A stretch of DNA of 23,955 bases. Origin: Chara braunii. Its lineage: Eukaryota > Streptophyta > Charophyceae > Charales > Characeae. Location: NCBI GenBank assembly GCA_003427395.1, contig BFEA01000091.1, forward strand, positions 1,848,359 to 1,872,313. Direction: 5' to 3'. This document shows positions 8,774 to 17,589 of the stretch, piece after piece; positions within the stretch are counted from its first letter, which is position 1; every line of letters begins with the position of its first letter. The notes below the pieces were generated by a model, which had not been told where the DNA came from, did no database searches, and saw only the letters and a list, made by a program, of their open reading frames with translations. Both the position numbers and the translations under genes were made by a program.

Positions 8774-9391
8774 TCAATCCCTTTCAACACGAGCTGAGAG
8801 AGCGAGAGAGCGAGAGAGCAAAAAAAAAGATACTTCATCAGCTTGATCATGCATATGACTAAGGAACCGATCTGCGGCTCAGGTTTAGTGAGCCAGCGCG
8901 ACGTTGATCCCAGGCGCCTTGTTGCTCGGNTGCTGATTTCGTGCAGCATAAGGCAGATGGCATGCGNAGTGCATCCAAAGCTACACATCTAAACACTCTT
9001 GCATTCTCGGACAAAATCCCGACGACAATCGTCTAATCAACACAAAAGAGATNNGCATCTCCATACATTCATTNANTGTGGAAGGTGCGAAAAAAATAAG
9101 CACAGAAAAAAAGATGGATCGCTTGCACAGTACACACGCATCCACCGTTCACAAGACAAGAAGACGGGGCCCTTGCGTAGGAGGATTACCCAGGAAACTA
9201 ATGGAAGAGTTCCGAAAGAAGTTCTTTCACGCAAGGAAAGCATACAGATTCATGCTCATCCGGAAGAGGGAAAGAGAGAGAGGGAGAGAAGCATNGAGAC
9301 ACATCATTATTCAAGGATAGAGGAGAAAGGGGAAGGTGAGGGGGGAGAGAGAGTGTAGATAGGAGATGACGCAACCNAAAAGAAGGAAGTT
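8774..9391. other. Retroelement leader or LTR interior with no recognised gene
   Basis: Purine-rich on plus, with short GA-rich patches (about 8800-8830 and 9270-9355) and several N bases. Open frames here are short and low-complexity. It joins the LTR-like block to the extra ORF and is not repeated on the left side of the element. Confidence 0.4.
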
Positions 9392-10642
9392 CAGAGAGAA
9401 AGATGCGCAACAACAAAGGCGCATTCGCCGTTAATTCCAATATGGTCCCGGGCCAATAACTCACTCAACTCCAGTCATNGATCCTCATACCCGCACCGAC
9501 GATCCCGACNGCCGNGTGCTAACTCCCACCACTNCGATTGTCACCCCGCTGTCGTAGACTCGACACNGTTCGCCCAGATCCCACAGTCCGTCGTGGCGAT
9601 CCAGCGCGCAACCGACCAGCCTATCGTTAGCCNGACAGGACTNTCCGACTNGCATCAAACACTCTGCCTAGCCACTGCTTTCTGGAAGCTGGNTTGAGAG
9701 TCGAGAACGTAAGAGAGATTTGGGGCCGCGCTTGCCGGTTTTATAGTTGCGACGGGGAGATAGAAGGGAGAGAAAGCGACGGGAAAGCTGAGGTGTAAGA
9801 GGAGAAGCAAGAGGAGAAGACTTTGAGAAGAATGCTCTACGAACGCCATGTTGATCCCTCGAAACTCAAGGTTCAACCAATCAGATTGGCCGCGCAATAG
9901 GAAGGTCCTATTGATCTACGCACCTGATTGGCGAGCGGGAGTTATCGATGGATCGATCGGGCGTCGTGGGCCAGGCTAAGAGGGTGAGGGGAAAAAGGCG
10001 CGAGAAGTGACGCAAGACGGGTCCAAGATTCAGATTATCAAGAAGGGAAAAGGGGCGCGCAGAGAGCAAGGCGAGAGAGGGAGAGAGAGAAAGAAAACAG
10101 TTACGGGGCGAGAGAAAGAGGAGGGAGAAGGGGAAAGGAGCGCGGGAGGGAGCGATGCGGGGGACAGAGAGGAGAAAGCTTTGCACGCGCGGNGCTGTCA
10201 ACAAAAAGAGAGAAAAAGGCACCGAAACAGTTACAGCCTAATTCAAAATTCAAATCACCATATCTGCGCACGAAAGAGCGACGCGGGAAAATAAAATCCT
10301 ATGCCTATTCGTATTCGCACAAAATTTCGAGAGTTTTCCCCGACGCGACCAAGAACATTCACACACATTAAAAGGACACGTCGATGTTCCGCTTATCTCG
10401 GAATTCCCAACTGTCGAGCCCAGTTCCCAGTGCGCTCGCTAAGGCGCACGTAATTTCCTATGTATTTACCGAATTGCAGAAAGGAAAAACAGAACCCGGG
10501 AGTCGAAAAAGCTTCCGAAAGATGGGGGTCAAAAACGCGGTACCCAAAATCAAGAAAACGAAACGGGGTTTCTATGGGGTTGGTATGATACAACAAAAAG
10601 GGGTACGAAAGATAGCCGGGGGTTGGGAAGTGGTTCGTGACA
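9392..10642 (-). repeat. Right LTR-like block, same orientation as gag-pol
   Basis: Read on minus it starts TGTCACGAACC at 10642 and matches the left block to 9392 with scattered substitutions and Ns. Because it lies upstream of gag in the sense direction, it is the better candidate for the element's own 5' LTR. It carries the same TATA box (9739-9745), the CAATAGG/CCTATTG hairpin and the pyrimidine-rich tract. Its outer end interrupts a Harbinger transposase gene. Confidence 0.8.
9739..9745 (-). promoter_or_regulatory. TATA box of the right LTR-like block
   Basis: TATAAAA on minus at the position matching the left copy, directed toward gag. Initiation about 30 bases downstream would place the RNA start near 9710. 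Confidence 0.55.
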
Positions 10643-11129
10643 TGCAGCCGTAGCAGTTCGGGAAGCGTTTCGTCGTGAACGCAGACATAACTTGGAGCAA
10701 CCGCCAACCGGTTGGCATGTGTATCTTGTCGGGGTACGCCAACAAGATGGCATTCGTGGCATCCCTCAACGCCTTGATTCCAGACGACCTCCCAATGTCG
10801 AAGGATGACGTTGCGTTGTTGAAGGTCTTGCCGGGTGCCCATCTGTAAAGAGCGAACGCAACCAGCTGCTCAGGCTGCAACGGACTGCAGTGGGTGAGCC
10901 GCCGATGAAGATAGGGTGCACACGAGGCGACGATCTCGTGGAAGGCACATCTTATCATCCTCAATTTCTCGTGATAATGGTCTTCACTCGTATCGTCGTT
11001 GATGCTGAGATCTTGCCCGGTGCGCCTAGTCCTCCTTCTAACCCACCACCTCGATGTATCCCTCGGCATCACTCCAGCCAAGAGGAAAGGTGCATCCCAG
11101 ACAATGGCAGAGGACACCGAACCTGCCAT
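10643..11129 (-). pseudogene. PIF/Harbinger (ALP1-like) transposase, N-terminal fragment
   Basis: These transposases are DDE nucleases related to plant ALP1. The 162 remaining residues show the family's N-terminal layout: LLAGVMPRDTSRWWVRRRT (17-34), a helical EKLRMIRCAFHEIVASCAPYL region, LQPEQLVAFALYRWAPGKTF (84-103), FDIGRSSGIKALRDAT (110-125), and FPNCYGC (156-162). In the family the first catalytic Asp follows within a few residues (DGTHI or similar), but the frame meets the LTR-like block at 10642, so the whole catalytic domain is missing. The sequence left of the other LTR-like block does not supply it. ATG 11129 is a plausible start because MPRD..RWWV sits at the usual distance from it. 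Confidence 0.7.
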
Positions 11130-11305
11130 CGCTTGTGTGACAACGGCCTCCCTCGCCCCGAGTCTTGTTGCAGCCCATCCGTTGTTTGTACGTGCCTGGA
11201 CACTGCCACTAAAGCTTTCACCACCAATCGCTTCGCCCGTTTGGTCAGCCCTCCACGCCCACCCTCCTCACCACGTCCTGCCATGCCGTCAATCTCCATC
11301 TCGCC

Positions 11306-11698
11306 CGTCAACTTCCGCTTTGAACCCGCTCTCGCTGTTGTCGGCGACGACACACTGGAGACGCAGGATAGCTCCGCCCCGCTTGCATGTACACGAAGGA
11401 CTGAAGAGAGTGACATTTCGGCGAGTGAACCCGTGGCTATTACCGCCGCCCGCGCAGGATACCATGGCGGGCAAAATTTCGAATAAAAAAAAAACGGCGC
11501 GTCAACCTCCGCTTTGAACCCCCTCTCGCTGCTGCCGGCGACGACACACTGGAGACACAGGATAGCTCCGCCCCGCTCGCACGTACACGAAGGACTGAAG
11601 AGAGTGACATTTCGGCGAGTGAACGCGTGGCTATTACCGCCGCCCGCGCAGGATACCATGGCAGACAAAATTTTGAAAAAAAAAAAAAAACGGCGCGG
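11306..11698. repeat. 194-bp tandem duplication ending in A-runs
   Basis: Unit 1 (11306-11499) and unit 2 (11500-11698) both start CGTCAAC and are nearly identical. Each ends in an A-run (about 10 and 15 A) followed by CGGCGCG. Open frames on both strands come from this duplication. The A-runs suggest a retroposed or slippage-prone unit, but no pol III box was found. Confidence 0.75.
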
Positions 11699-12719
11699 TC
11701 ACTTCCCTTGGATGATGGCACCAGCAGCGGTCCCTCAGGTCAGTGGGCCCACCTGAAGAGGGACATCTTTTCGTCGGGGGGGCGCACTACTGGATTTCAC
11801 CAGCTCCCCGCAAAACAAGGGCCCAGGGTGTTTTTCGTTTCAAGGGTGCTAATTTCAAGAGCGGCCTCTAGTGCACATGGAACGAAGACTCGTTGTAGCC
11901 AAAAACAATTTTGTGATTGGTGCGCACTTGAAACTCAAGAGTTATCTAGTGGCTGAAACGAGGCCCTGAGACTTGGTTTCGAACAGGCACAGTTTCCTGC
12001 CATAATATCTGAACATATAGCAGCAGCACTGTGGCCACCCTGAAAAATACTCGAAACCAAGACCAAACTATCCCCTCTCCCCCCCCCCCTTCCCCTATTG
12101 GCACCTCAACACACTGCAGCCGCACCCCGTCACGCCTCTATGAGGGTCAACAAAGCTGAAGGGGCGTGAATGGGGAAAGTACCATATCCCCGCGCGGTCT
12201 ACCCTGGGCGCTCAGGGCCGCGGAGACCAATCTGAATGCGGTCTGTTGCCGGTCAGCTGGGGGGTTTTGAGACTTCATCAGAAACACAGGCCTACCTGAC
12301 TCCCAGAAAGTCCCCTGGGGCTGCTCCAGCCCATTACCACGAGGCCTCATTTCTGGTGGAATTGACGACTTCTGGGTGCTATAGAAAACGCGAACTAAAT
12401 AGCGCTTGCAATCTAGCAAGCCAAGAAAAGCTGACGACGATACGTCCCGCGCGCACGCGACGATAGGACCAGCGACGAGTGCGACTGTTCGTCTCTCCCG
12501 GGGCCTTGATTTTAATATAATATTGATATTGATTGTTATACATGCATTGTAATCATTAATTATTATCATCATTCTGATCACTTCTGTCTTCTTTCTTTTC
12601 GTTTTCTTTTCCATGATGGAAGAGGTAGCCCCGACTATCGTTCTCTTCAGCTGAAGAAAAAGGAGAAAGAAAAAAAGAAAGATACAAGCACTTGAACTCC
12701 TGATCCGTTTAACAGTTCT
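11699..12719. other. Unassigned intergenic sequence
   Basis: I see no convincing gene. It includes a C-run near 12080-12090 and an AT-rich stretch near 12510-12570. A 155-codon minus frame (12147-12614) has a biased, unconvincing composition. Confidence 0.4.
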
Positions 12720-12765
12720 ATATTTTTTATTTTTTATTTTTTATTTTTTATTATATATATATTTT
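12720..12765. repeat. TATTTTT tandem repeat with TATATATATA tail
   Basis: Four to five heptamers of the TATTTTT type run into alternating TA. The TA tract lies about 40 bases upstream of the U6-like start at 12805, slightly far for a pol III snRNA TATA box, so a promoter role is doubtful. Confidence 0.6.
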
Positions 12766-12804
12766 TACAGTTCTACATCTGTTTCTCAGATGTGATCCGC
12801 CGCT

Positions 12805-12894
12805 GTCCTTCGGGACATCCGTTAAAATTGGAACGATGCGGAGAAGATTGATTAGCATGGCCCCTGCGCAAGGATGACATGTTTGTCCCTCAAT
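12805..12894 (+). ncRNA. U6 snRNA-like sequence, copy 1 (probable pseudogene)
   Basis: GTCCTTCGGGACATCC followed by AAAATTGGAACGAT matches the conserved 5' stem and adjoining part of spliceosomal U6, lacking one G of the stem loop. AGAAGATT then carries a 4-base GATT insertion before AGCATGGCCCCTGCGCAAGG and ATGACA, the catalytic core region. After ATGACA the sequence diverges (TGTTTGTCCCTC) from the expected GCATAAATCGAGAAATGG 3' part. The insertion inside the ACAGAGA/AGC-box neighbourhood and the lost 3' end argue for a pseudogene. I see no plant upstream sequence element and no T-run terminator. Confidence 0.8.
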
Positions 12895-12914
12895 TAACAT
12901 CACCAAGTCCCAAT

Positions 12915-12972
12915 CAGAGAAGATTAATTAGCATGGCCCCTGCGCAAGGATGACATGGTTGTCCCTCAATTA
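12915..12972 (+). ncRNA. U6 snRNA-like sequence, copy 2 (partial)
   Basis: Repeats the core of copy 1 from CAGAGAAG through AGCATGGCCCCTGCGCAAGG and the same foreign tail (GTCCCTCAATTA), with a period of 76 bases. The 5' stem is missing. The shared tail shows a local duplication of an already altered U6 copy. Confidence 0.75.
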
Positions 12973-13508
12973 CTGTAATAGTACCCAGTCCCGATTCCAA
13001 CCGACTTAATTGGGTTTGATTGATTAGAGACTACGAGGCGCGCGCAAACGATTGACCAATGACCGCAGATTTGTTTCCTATATAGGGCAATGCTTAGTGG
13101 GAGGGGGCTATGGTTTCCTTACGTAGCTTGCATGAGCACAATAGACCGAGATGTGTGGGTGGTCGCTCTTCTGGGCGGGGAGTCCGATGATGGAAAGGCG
13201 ATCATTCACCATCGCATGGGAGGGGAGGAGGTCGTTAATACTCTTTATCCCTTGAAATAACCTTAGCGCGTGGACCGCTTGCCGCGCTGATAGAATTTGG
13301 GGCCGGAAATGCCACCAGGCGGACTCGCTGGGAACTGTTCAAGAGCAAGCGCACCGAGGATGATGCCGCAGCATCAGCTGGGTGAGCTTGACGCAGCTCA
13401 ACGAGACATGTTGTTCCTCTGCTTTTCGGGATGGAAGACCGGAGGACAACACGTTGGACTTTGTGAACAGCCACCCTGGACGTGATAGGCTAGTGGAAGC
13501 GGAAGGGC

Positions 13509-13512
<4 letters not shown>
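12973..13512. other. Unassigned sequence with a weak promoter-like patch
   Basis: A CCAAT at 13056-13060 is followed by the palindrome CCTATATAGG at 13077-13086, which fits the CArG pattern and contains a TATA-like core. No convincing gene follows at a fixed distance. The kinase start is 1.1 kb downstream, past microsatellites. Frames at 13297-13500 are short and I do not recognise them. Confidence 0.25.
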
Positions 13513-13579
<67 letters not shown>

Positions 13580-13650
13580 CGGCGCTTGCCGAGGAACGGA
13601 GAAAGGGGGTGGGTTGCGGAGGGACAAGGGGCACGGGGAGGGGGGGGAGA

Positions 13651-13689
<39 letters not shown>

Positions 13690-13835
13690 CACACACACAG
13701 AGGGTGGCGCTTGCAGAGGAACGGAGAAAGGCGGGATTTGCGGAGNNNNNNNNNNNNNNNNNNNNNNNNNNNNNNNNNNNNNNNNNNNNNNNNNNNNNNN
13801 NNNNNNNNNNNNNNNNNNNNNNNNNNNNNNNNNNN

Positions 13836-13909
<74 letters not shown>
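13513..13909. repeat. Composite GA and CA microsatellite with a repeated 45-bp spacer and an assembly gap
   Basis: GA run (13513-13573), spacer A (about 13574-13620), CA run (about 13652-13699), spacer B (about 13701-13745), a 90-base N gap (13746-13835), and another GA run (13836-13909). Spacers A and B share GGCGCTTGC and AGGAACGGAGAAAG, so the array is a higher-order repeat of microsatellite plus spacer. Frames here are only Arg-Glu, Thr-His or Ser-Leu runs. True length is unknown because of the gap. Confidence 0.9.
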
Positions 13910-13912
<3 letters not shown>

Positions 13913-13921
13913 ACAGGAGGA

Positions 13922-13984
13922 ATGCCGGATCCCAGTACGAAAGGCTTTCTTATGAAAAGCCAGATCGTCCGGACTCAGTCATAG
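13922..13984 (+). other. Upstream ORF 1 in the possible kinase 5' leader
   Basis: A 20-codon frame from ATG 13922, with an internal in-frame ATG at 13952, ends at TAG 13982-13984, 195 bases before the kinase start. It matters only if the transcript begins upstream of it. Confidence 0.25.
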
Positions 13985-14111
13985 CAGTCAAACTTAGTTG
14001 ACATTGATCCGATTGGGCCAACCCGCCTCCCCTGCCCAGTAGGGAGGCCTGTAACTTCCCAGTAAGGCAAGACCTGGGCAGGCTGCCATCGCCTATCGTC
14101 GGAGTGCTTCC

Positions 14112-14201
14112 ATGGTAGTCGAAGAGAGCTCCGATCAGGGCAAACGTCACCTCTGGGATCGGGGCAAATTGCTGCGAGCATGTCCGGAAAATCGGGAATA
14201 G
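14112..14201 (+). promoter_or_regulatory. Upstream ORF 2 overlapping the kinase start codon
   Basis: ATG at 14112 (context CCATGG) opens a 29-codon frame ending at TAG 14199-14201. It is out of frame with the kinase and overlaps the kinase ATG at 14180 by 22 bases. Such overlapping uORFs usually reduce main-frame translation. The transcript start is not known. Confidence 0.35.
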
Positions 14202-17200
14202 AGGGCGACGGAAGGAGTGGAGATGGAGGGGGAGGGGGGGAAGCAGTTGCGCAGCAAAGAAAGCTGAATAGCAGAGGCCTCCCTGCACTTAACCTGTCCA
14301 AAGTACGACCTAACCACAGCCATGGCCATTCCGAGGGTCATCATCAAGGGGCTTCATCTTCAGAGGTCAACCAGAGTTCGAGACATGGGGATCCATCGGG
14401 CCACGGAGCAGGTAGGGTGAGTTCCAACAGTAGCAGCGGATCAAGCAGGGCAAATGGAAGAGGCGGGGGGGGGGGCAGCGGAGGAGGAGGAGGAGGCGGA
14501 GGAGGAGGAGGAGGAGGAGGAGGAGGAGGAGGGGGATGGCTGAGTGGCAGCATCAACAGTGGGGGGACCACAAGCAGCGGGGGAGGAGGGTATGGTTCGA
14601 ATAGGCATGGCGGCGATGGATTGAGAAGTGTTCCAAGTGCATCAGGTAAGGGGGAGCATGTAGCGCACGTAACATCTCCTCAAAGGAGAGAGAACGCGGG
14701 GGTCTTGCGGAGCGGGGGAGGGCCACCGCCGCCAAGCGCGGGGAATGGTGGGGTTGGGAGCTCGAGGGAGTCCAGAAGGCCATCAGGGCAAATTTCGTTG
14801 CCGTCAGCTGCGACTGGAAGTGGAAGTGGGAGCGGAAGTGGGAGTGGGAGTGGGAGAAGTGGGAGTGGGAGTGGGAGTGGGAGTGGTGGATCCCAACCTA
14901 ACCCTTCCTCCAAGCCTGGCACCCACCGTACGCACACTCGACATGCATCTCTTTTTCAATCTGGGAAAGCTAGCGCGGCGCATGGTGGGGCCCATGGAAA
15001 TCAGCTGGGCCTGGTCCCGCTGGTCACGCCTAGCCCTGCGACCAAGGCAAGCTCCAGAGCCGCCGCCGCCGGACCAGATGCTGAGACCATAGATCGGGAC
15101 GATGTCCTCCCTGCCGCCCGCAGAACGTCGACTGTTGGCGCTCCTTCCGCCATCGTCGGCGTCAGCAGCCCTGCTTCCGCCTTCCTCGAGACCGACGACT
15201 CTTCTTCCTCCACTCTCCCAGCGGCTGCCCCTCCTCCTCCTCCTCCTCCTCCTCCCCCTCCTCCCCCTGCACCTGCTTCTTCCGCTCTTTCCGATGGAGG
15301 GCCAACCCCCAGTAGCAGCAAGGGGAACGGCCAGCCGGGATCGCGCGCGGAGTGGTCCCTTGCCTTGCCCTCTAACCCGACCTCCAGTCCCAACCGCAAC
15401 CCCAACCCCAACCCGAACCCGAACCCGAACCTGAGTTCGAACCCGAACGGTCATCCGTCCTTGATCTCCAACAATGGTCATTCCAGCACACTTAGCATAT
15501 CGAACATACCTCTGGGGTTCGGCACAACGGCCATCGAAACGTGTCAGACATCACGGCAGATGAGTCAGACGGGATCTGAGATGGTGATCGACAGGCCCGC
15601 GTCGCGGCAAGTACTGACCGCTCGACCTGGATCGCGCAGCGCGGTCTTGTCCGACGTCGACCGCATCGTTCCGCGCAACCCCCCCCCCCCCCCCCTCCCC
15701 CCTCCAGCCCCTGGGGTCCCCCTCACTCCCGGTATGGTTCTCAGAAATTACGCCTGCTATCTCACGGACTACGAGCAGAGCGAGATCCTTCATTACCCCC
15801 AGGTCCACTACTTCGCCCCCGAGGTGGAGAAGCTTCGACCTACCCCCACTCCGGGACAAAGCAACTACGGCTTTGATGACGAAAGAGGCGACTACCAGAC
15901 GGTTTTGGGAGACCATCTCGCTTTCCGCTATCAGGTGATTAGCGTCCTAGGTAAGGGCAGTTTCGGCCAAGTGCTCAAGTGCATGGACCACAAGATGAAC
16001 GGCCTTCGAGCCATCAAGCTGATAAGGAACAAGAAGAGGTTCCACCATCAAGCGCTGGTGGAGGTGAAGATTCTGCAGTACCTAAGGGACAAACAAGAAG
16101 AGGAAGAGGAGCAGTGCTATATCGTGCACATGTACGAGAGCTTCTACTTTCGCTGCCACCTTTGCATCTCTTTCGAACTCCATTCCATAAGTCTTTACGA
16201 TTACATCAAGAACAACAATTTCCACGGCCTCAGCTTGAGCCTGATTCGCCGGGTGGCTTCGCAAGTGCTCACCTGTCTCAAGTTCCTTAGGAAACTTAGG
16301 ATCATCCACTGCGACCTCAAGCCGGAGAACATCCTCCTTCGCGCCCCCAATAAGACGTCCGTCAAAGTGATCGACTTTGGCAGTAGCTGCTTCGAGCATG
16401 AACGCGTCTACACCTACATTCAGAGCCGCTTCTACCGGTCGCCCGAGGTCATCCTTGGATTGCCTTACGACATGATGATCGACATGTGGAGCTTAGGCTG
16501 TATCTTGGCCGAATTGTTCACGGGGTACCCGCTGTTTCCTGGGGAGAACGAGCTAGAACAGTTAGCGTGCATCATGGAGTTGCTCGGTCTGCCGCCAGCG
16601 TCGCTCTTGGACGTGTCCACGAGGAAGAAGATGTTCTTCGACAGCGCCAATAATCCCAGGATAGTGCCAAATTCGTGGGGGAAGAAAAGGAGACCAAATT
16701 CGAAGGACCTGGCGACGGCGTTACGGTGCAGCGACGCATCGTTCGTGAACTTCTTGGAGGGGTGCTTGAAGTGGGAGAGCAAGGAGAGGTGGCTGCCCGA
16801 GCAAGCCTTGCAGCATGAATGGATTCTAGAGGGGGCAGGGGGGGGGGGCGGAGGGGGAGGGGCAGCGCATGCTGCTTCTTCGTCGTCGTCGACGTCCGCT
16901 CGCCCTTCCACCACTCATAGAGCTCATTCTCCACGCGCTCGTAAAGCCAAACAAGCGAAGCATGCGCCCTCTCATGCAGATGGCAGTAACAATAGCAGTA
17001 GCAATAACCACTCAACCGGCAAGCACGTTGACACGTCCAATGGGGCCAAGGCAGAACCCCCATTCAGAACGACCCACAGACACTCCCTTTACTCCAATCT
17101 GCATACGGGGGACTTCCGATCCTTGCTGCCTCCCATCGACGGCTCGTCTTCCTCCGCCGCGTCGAAAACGGCAAGGGAATGGAAGAAGAGAGCGGCGTGA
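14180..17200 (+). CDS. DYRK-family (class II-like) dual-specificity protein kinase
   Basis: DYRK kinases autophosphorylate an activation-loop Tyr and then phosphorylate Ser/Thr of substrates controlling growth, polarity and cell cycle. The N-terminal ~500 residues are low complexity: poly-Gly (~96-119), Gly-Ser repeats (~211-236), poly-Pro (~351-364), Asn-Pro repeats (~404-420), and a second poly-Pro (~502-512). A NAPA/DH-box-like region spans ~515-581 (LTPGMVLRNY, DDERGDYQ, GDHLAFRY). The kinase domain (~582-882) has GKGSFG (591-596), Lys613, HCDLKPEN with catalytic D712, D732 of DFG, and the YTY loop Y744/Y746 followed by SRFYRSPEV. The HCD in place of HRD is typical of DYRKs. The tail is Gly-, Ser- and His-rich with an RKAKQAKH basic patch. 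All key residues are present. The frame has no intron, unusual for a gene this long in this kind of genome. Confidence 0.93.
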   Translation: MSGKSGIEGDGRSGDGGGGGEAVAQQRKLNSRGLPALNLSKVRPNHSHGHSEGHHQGASSSEVNQSSRHGDPSGHGAGRVSSNSSSGSSRANGRGGGGGSGGGGGGGGGGGGGGGGGGGWLSGSINSGGTTSSGGGGYGSNRHGGDGLRSVPSASGKGEHVAHVTSPQRRENAGVLRSGGGPPPPSAGNGGVGSSRESRRPSGQISLPSAATGSGSGSGSGSGSGRSGSGSGSGSGGSQPNPSSKPGTHRTHTRHASLFQSGKASAAHGGAHGNQLGLVPLVTPSPATKASSRAAAAGPDAETIDRDDVLPAARRTSTVGAPSAIVGVSSPASAFLETDDSSSSTLPAAAPPPPPPPPPPPPPAPASSALSDGGPTPSSSKGNGQPGSRAEWSLALPSNPTSSPNRNPNPNPNPNPNLSSNPNGHPSLISNNGHSSTLSISNIPLGFGTTAIETCQTSRQMSQTGSEMVIDRPASRQVLTARPGSRSAVLSDVDRIVPRNPPPPPLPPPAPGVPLTPGMVLRNYACYLTDYEQSEILHYPQVHYFAPEVEKLRPTPTPGQSNYGFDDERGDYQTVLGDHLAFRYQVISVLGKGSFGQVLKCMDHKMNGLRAIKLIRNKKRFHHQALVEVKILQYLRDKQEEEEEQCYIVHMYESFYFRCHLCISFELHSISLYDYIKNNNFHGLSLSLIRRVASQVLTCLKFLRKLRIIHCDLKPENILLRAPNKTSVKVIDFGSSCFEHERVYTYIQSRFYRSPEVILGLPYDMMIDMWSLGCILAELFTGYPLFPGENELEQLACIMELLGLPPASLLDVSTRKKMFFDSANNPRIVPNSWGKKRRPNSKDLATALRCSDASFVNFLEGCLKWESKERWLPEQALQHEWILEGAGGGGGGGGAAHAASSSSSTSARPSTTHRAHSPRARKAKQAKHAPSHADGSNNSSSNNHSTGKHVDTSNGAKAEPPFRTTHRHSLYSNLHTGDFRSLLPPIDGSSSSAASKTAREWKKRAA

Positions 17201-17552
17201 TGACTCTTGACCTCCCGCGCTATTTTTCTCCTACAATTTGTGTTGACGTCCTTGGACATGTTGGTCTTTGAACTCATGACCATCATACGGTGGAAAACCT
17301 GGCTGGAGATGGAGCAGGAAGACCAAGAGGAGGATGAGCAGGATGCCTAAAGGAGGAGGAGGAGGAGGAGGAGGAGGAGGGCGATAAAAATGATGATGAG
17401 GGTGGCGCAAAATGGGGGACACTCTGATTGATTGGCATTGCAATTCCACTGTACTCGAAAGGCTTTGACATCACTCAAACTGGTGCTATTTATTGCTGCT
17501 GCTGCTGCTGCTGCTGCGAATGAGGATAACTGCTGCTGACGACGATGGTGAG

Positions 17553-17589
<37 letters not shown>

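Larger units (their letters stand above)
188..10642 (-). mobile_element. Decayed Ty3/Gypsy-type retroelement flanked by inverted LTR-like blocks
   Basis: The interior reads on the minus strand in the order gag, protease, RT-RNase H, integrase, which is the Ty3/Gypsy (Metaviridae-type) order. It is flanked by two copies of a roughly 1.25-kb block that starts TGT. The copies face each other (188-1439 plus, 9392-10642 minus), whereas real LTRs are direct repeats. The outside bases differ (ACATA left, TGCAG right), so no target-site duplication supports a single insertion. Frame changes near 5357-5717, 3600, 2423 and 2090 and a TGA at 2653-2655 suggest a defective copy. Several single Ns may hide or mimic some of these lesions. 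Confidence 0.8.

Noticed and set aside
188-10642. DIRS-type element because of inverted ends
   Set aside because: The interior has an aspartic protease and a DDE integrase with HHCC finger; no tyrosine recombinase was seen.
10890-11486. Plus-strand frames opposite the Harbinger fragment
   Set aside because: The minus strand carries recognisable transposase motifs, and the plus frame has none.
12147-12614. 155-codon minus frame in the unassigned region
   Set aside because: The start lies in AT-rich DNA, composition is uneven and no domain is recognisable.
12805-12894. Functional U6 snRNA gene
   Set aside because: A core insertion, missing normal 3' part, no T-run terminator and no recognisable upstream element.
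13382-14001. Frames rich in Arg-Glu, Thr-His, Ser-Leu or Cys-Val
   Set aside because: Pure dinucleotide-repeat translation, partly crossing the N gap.
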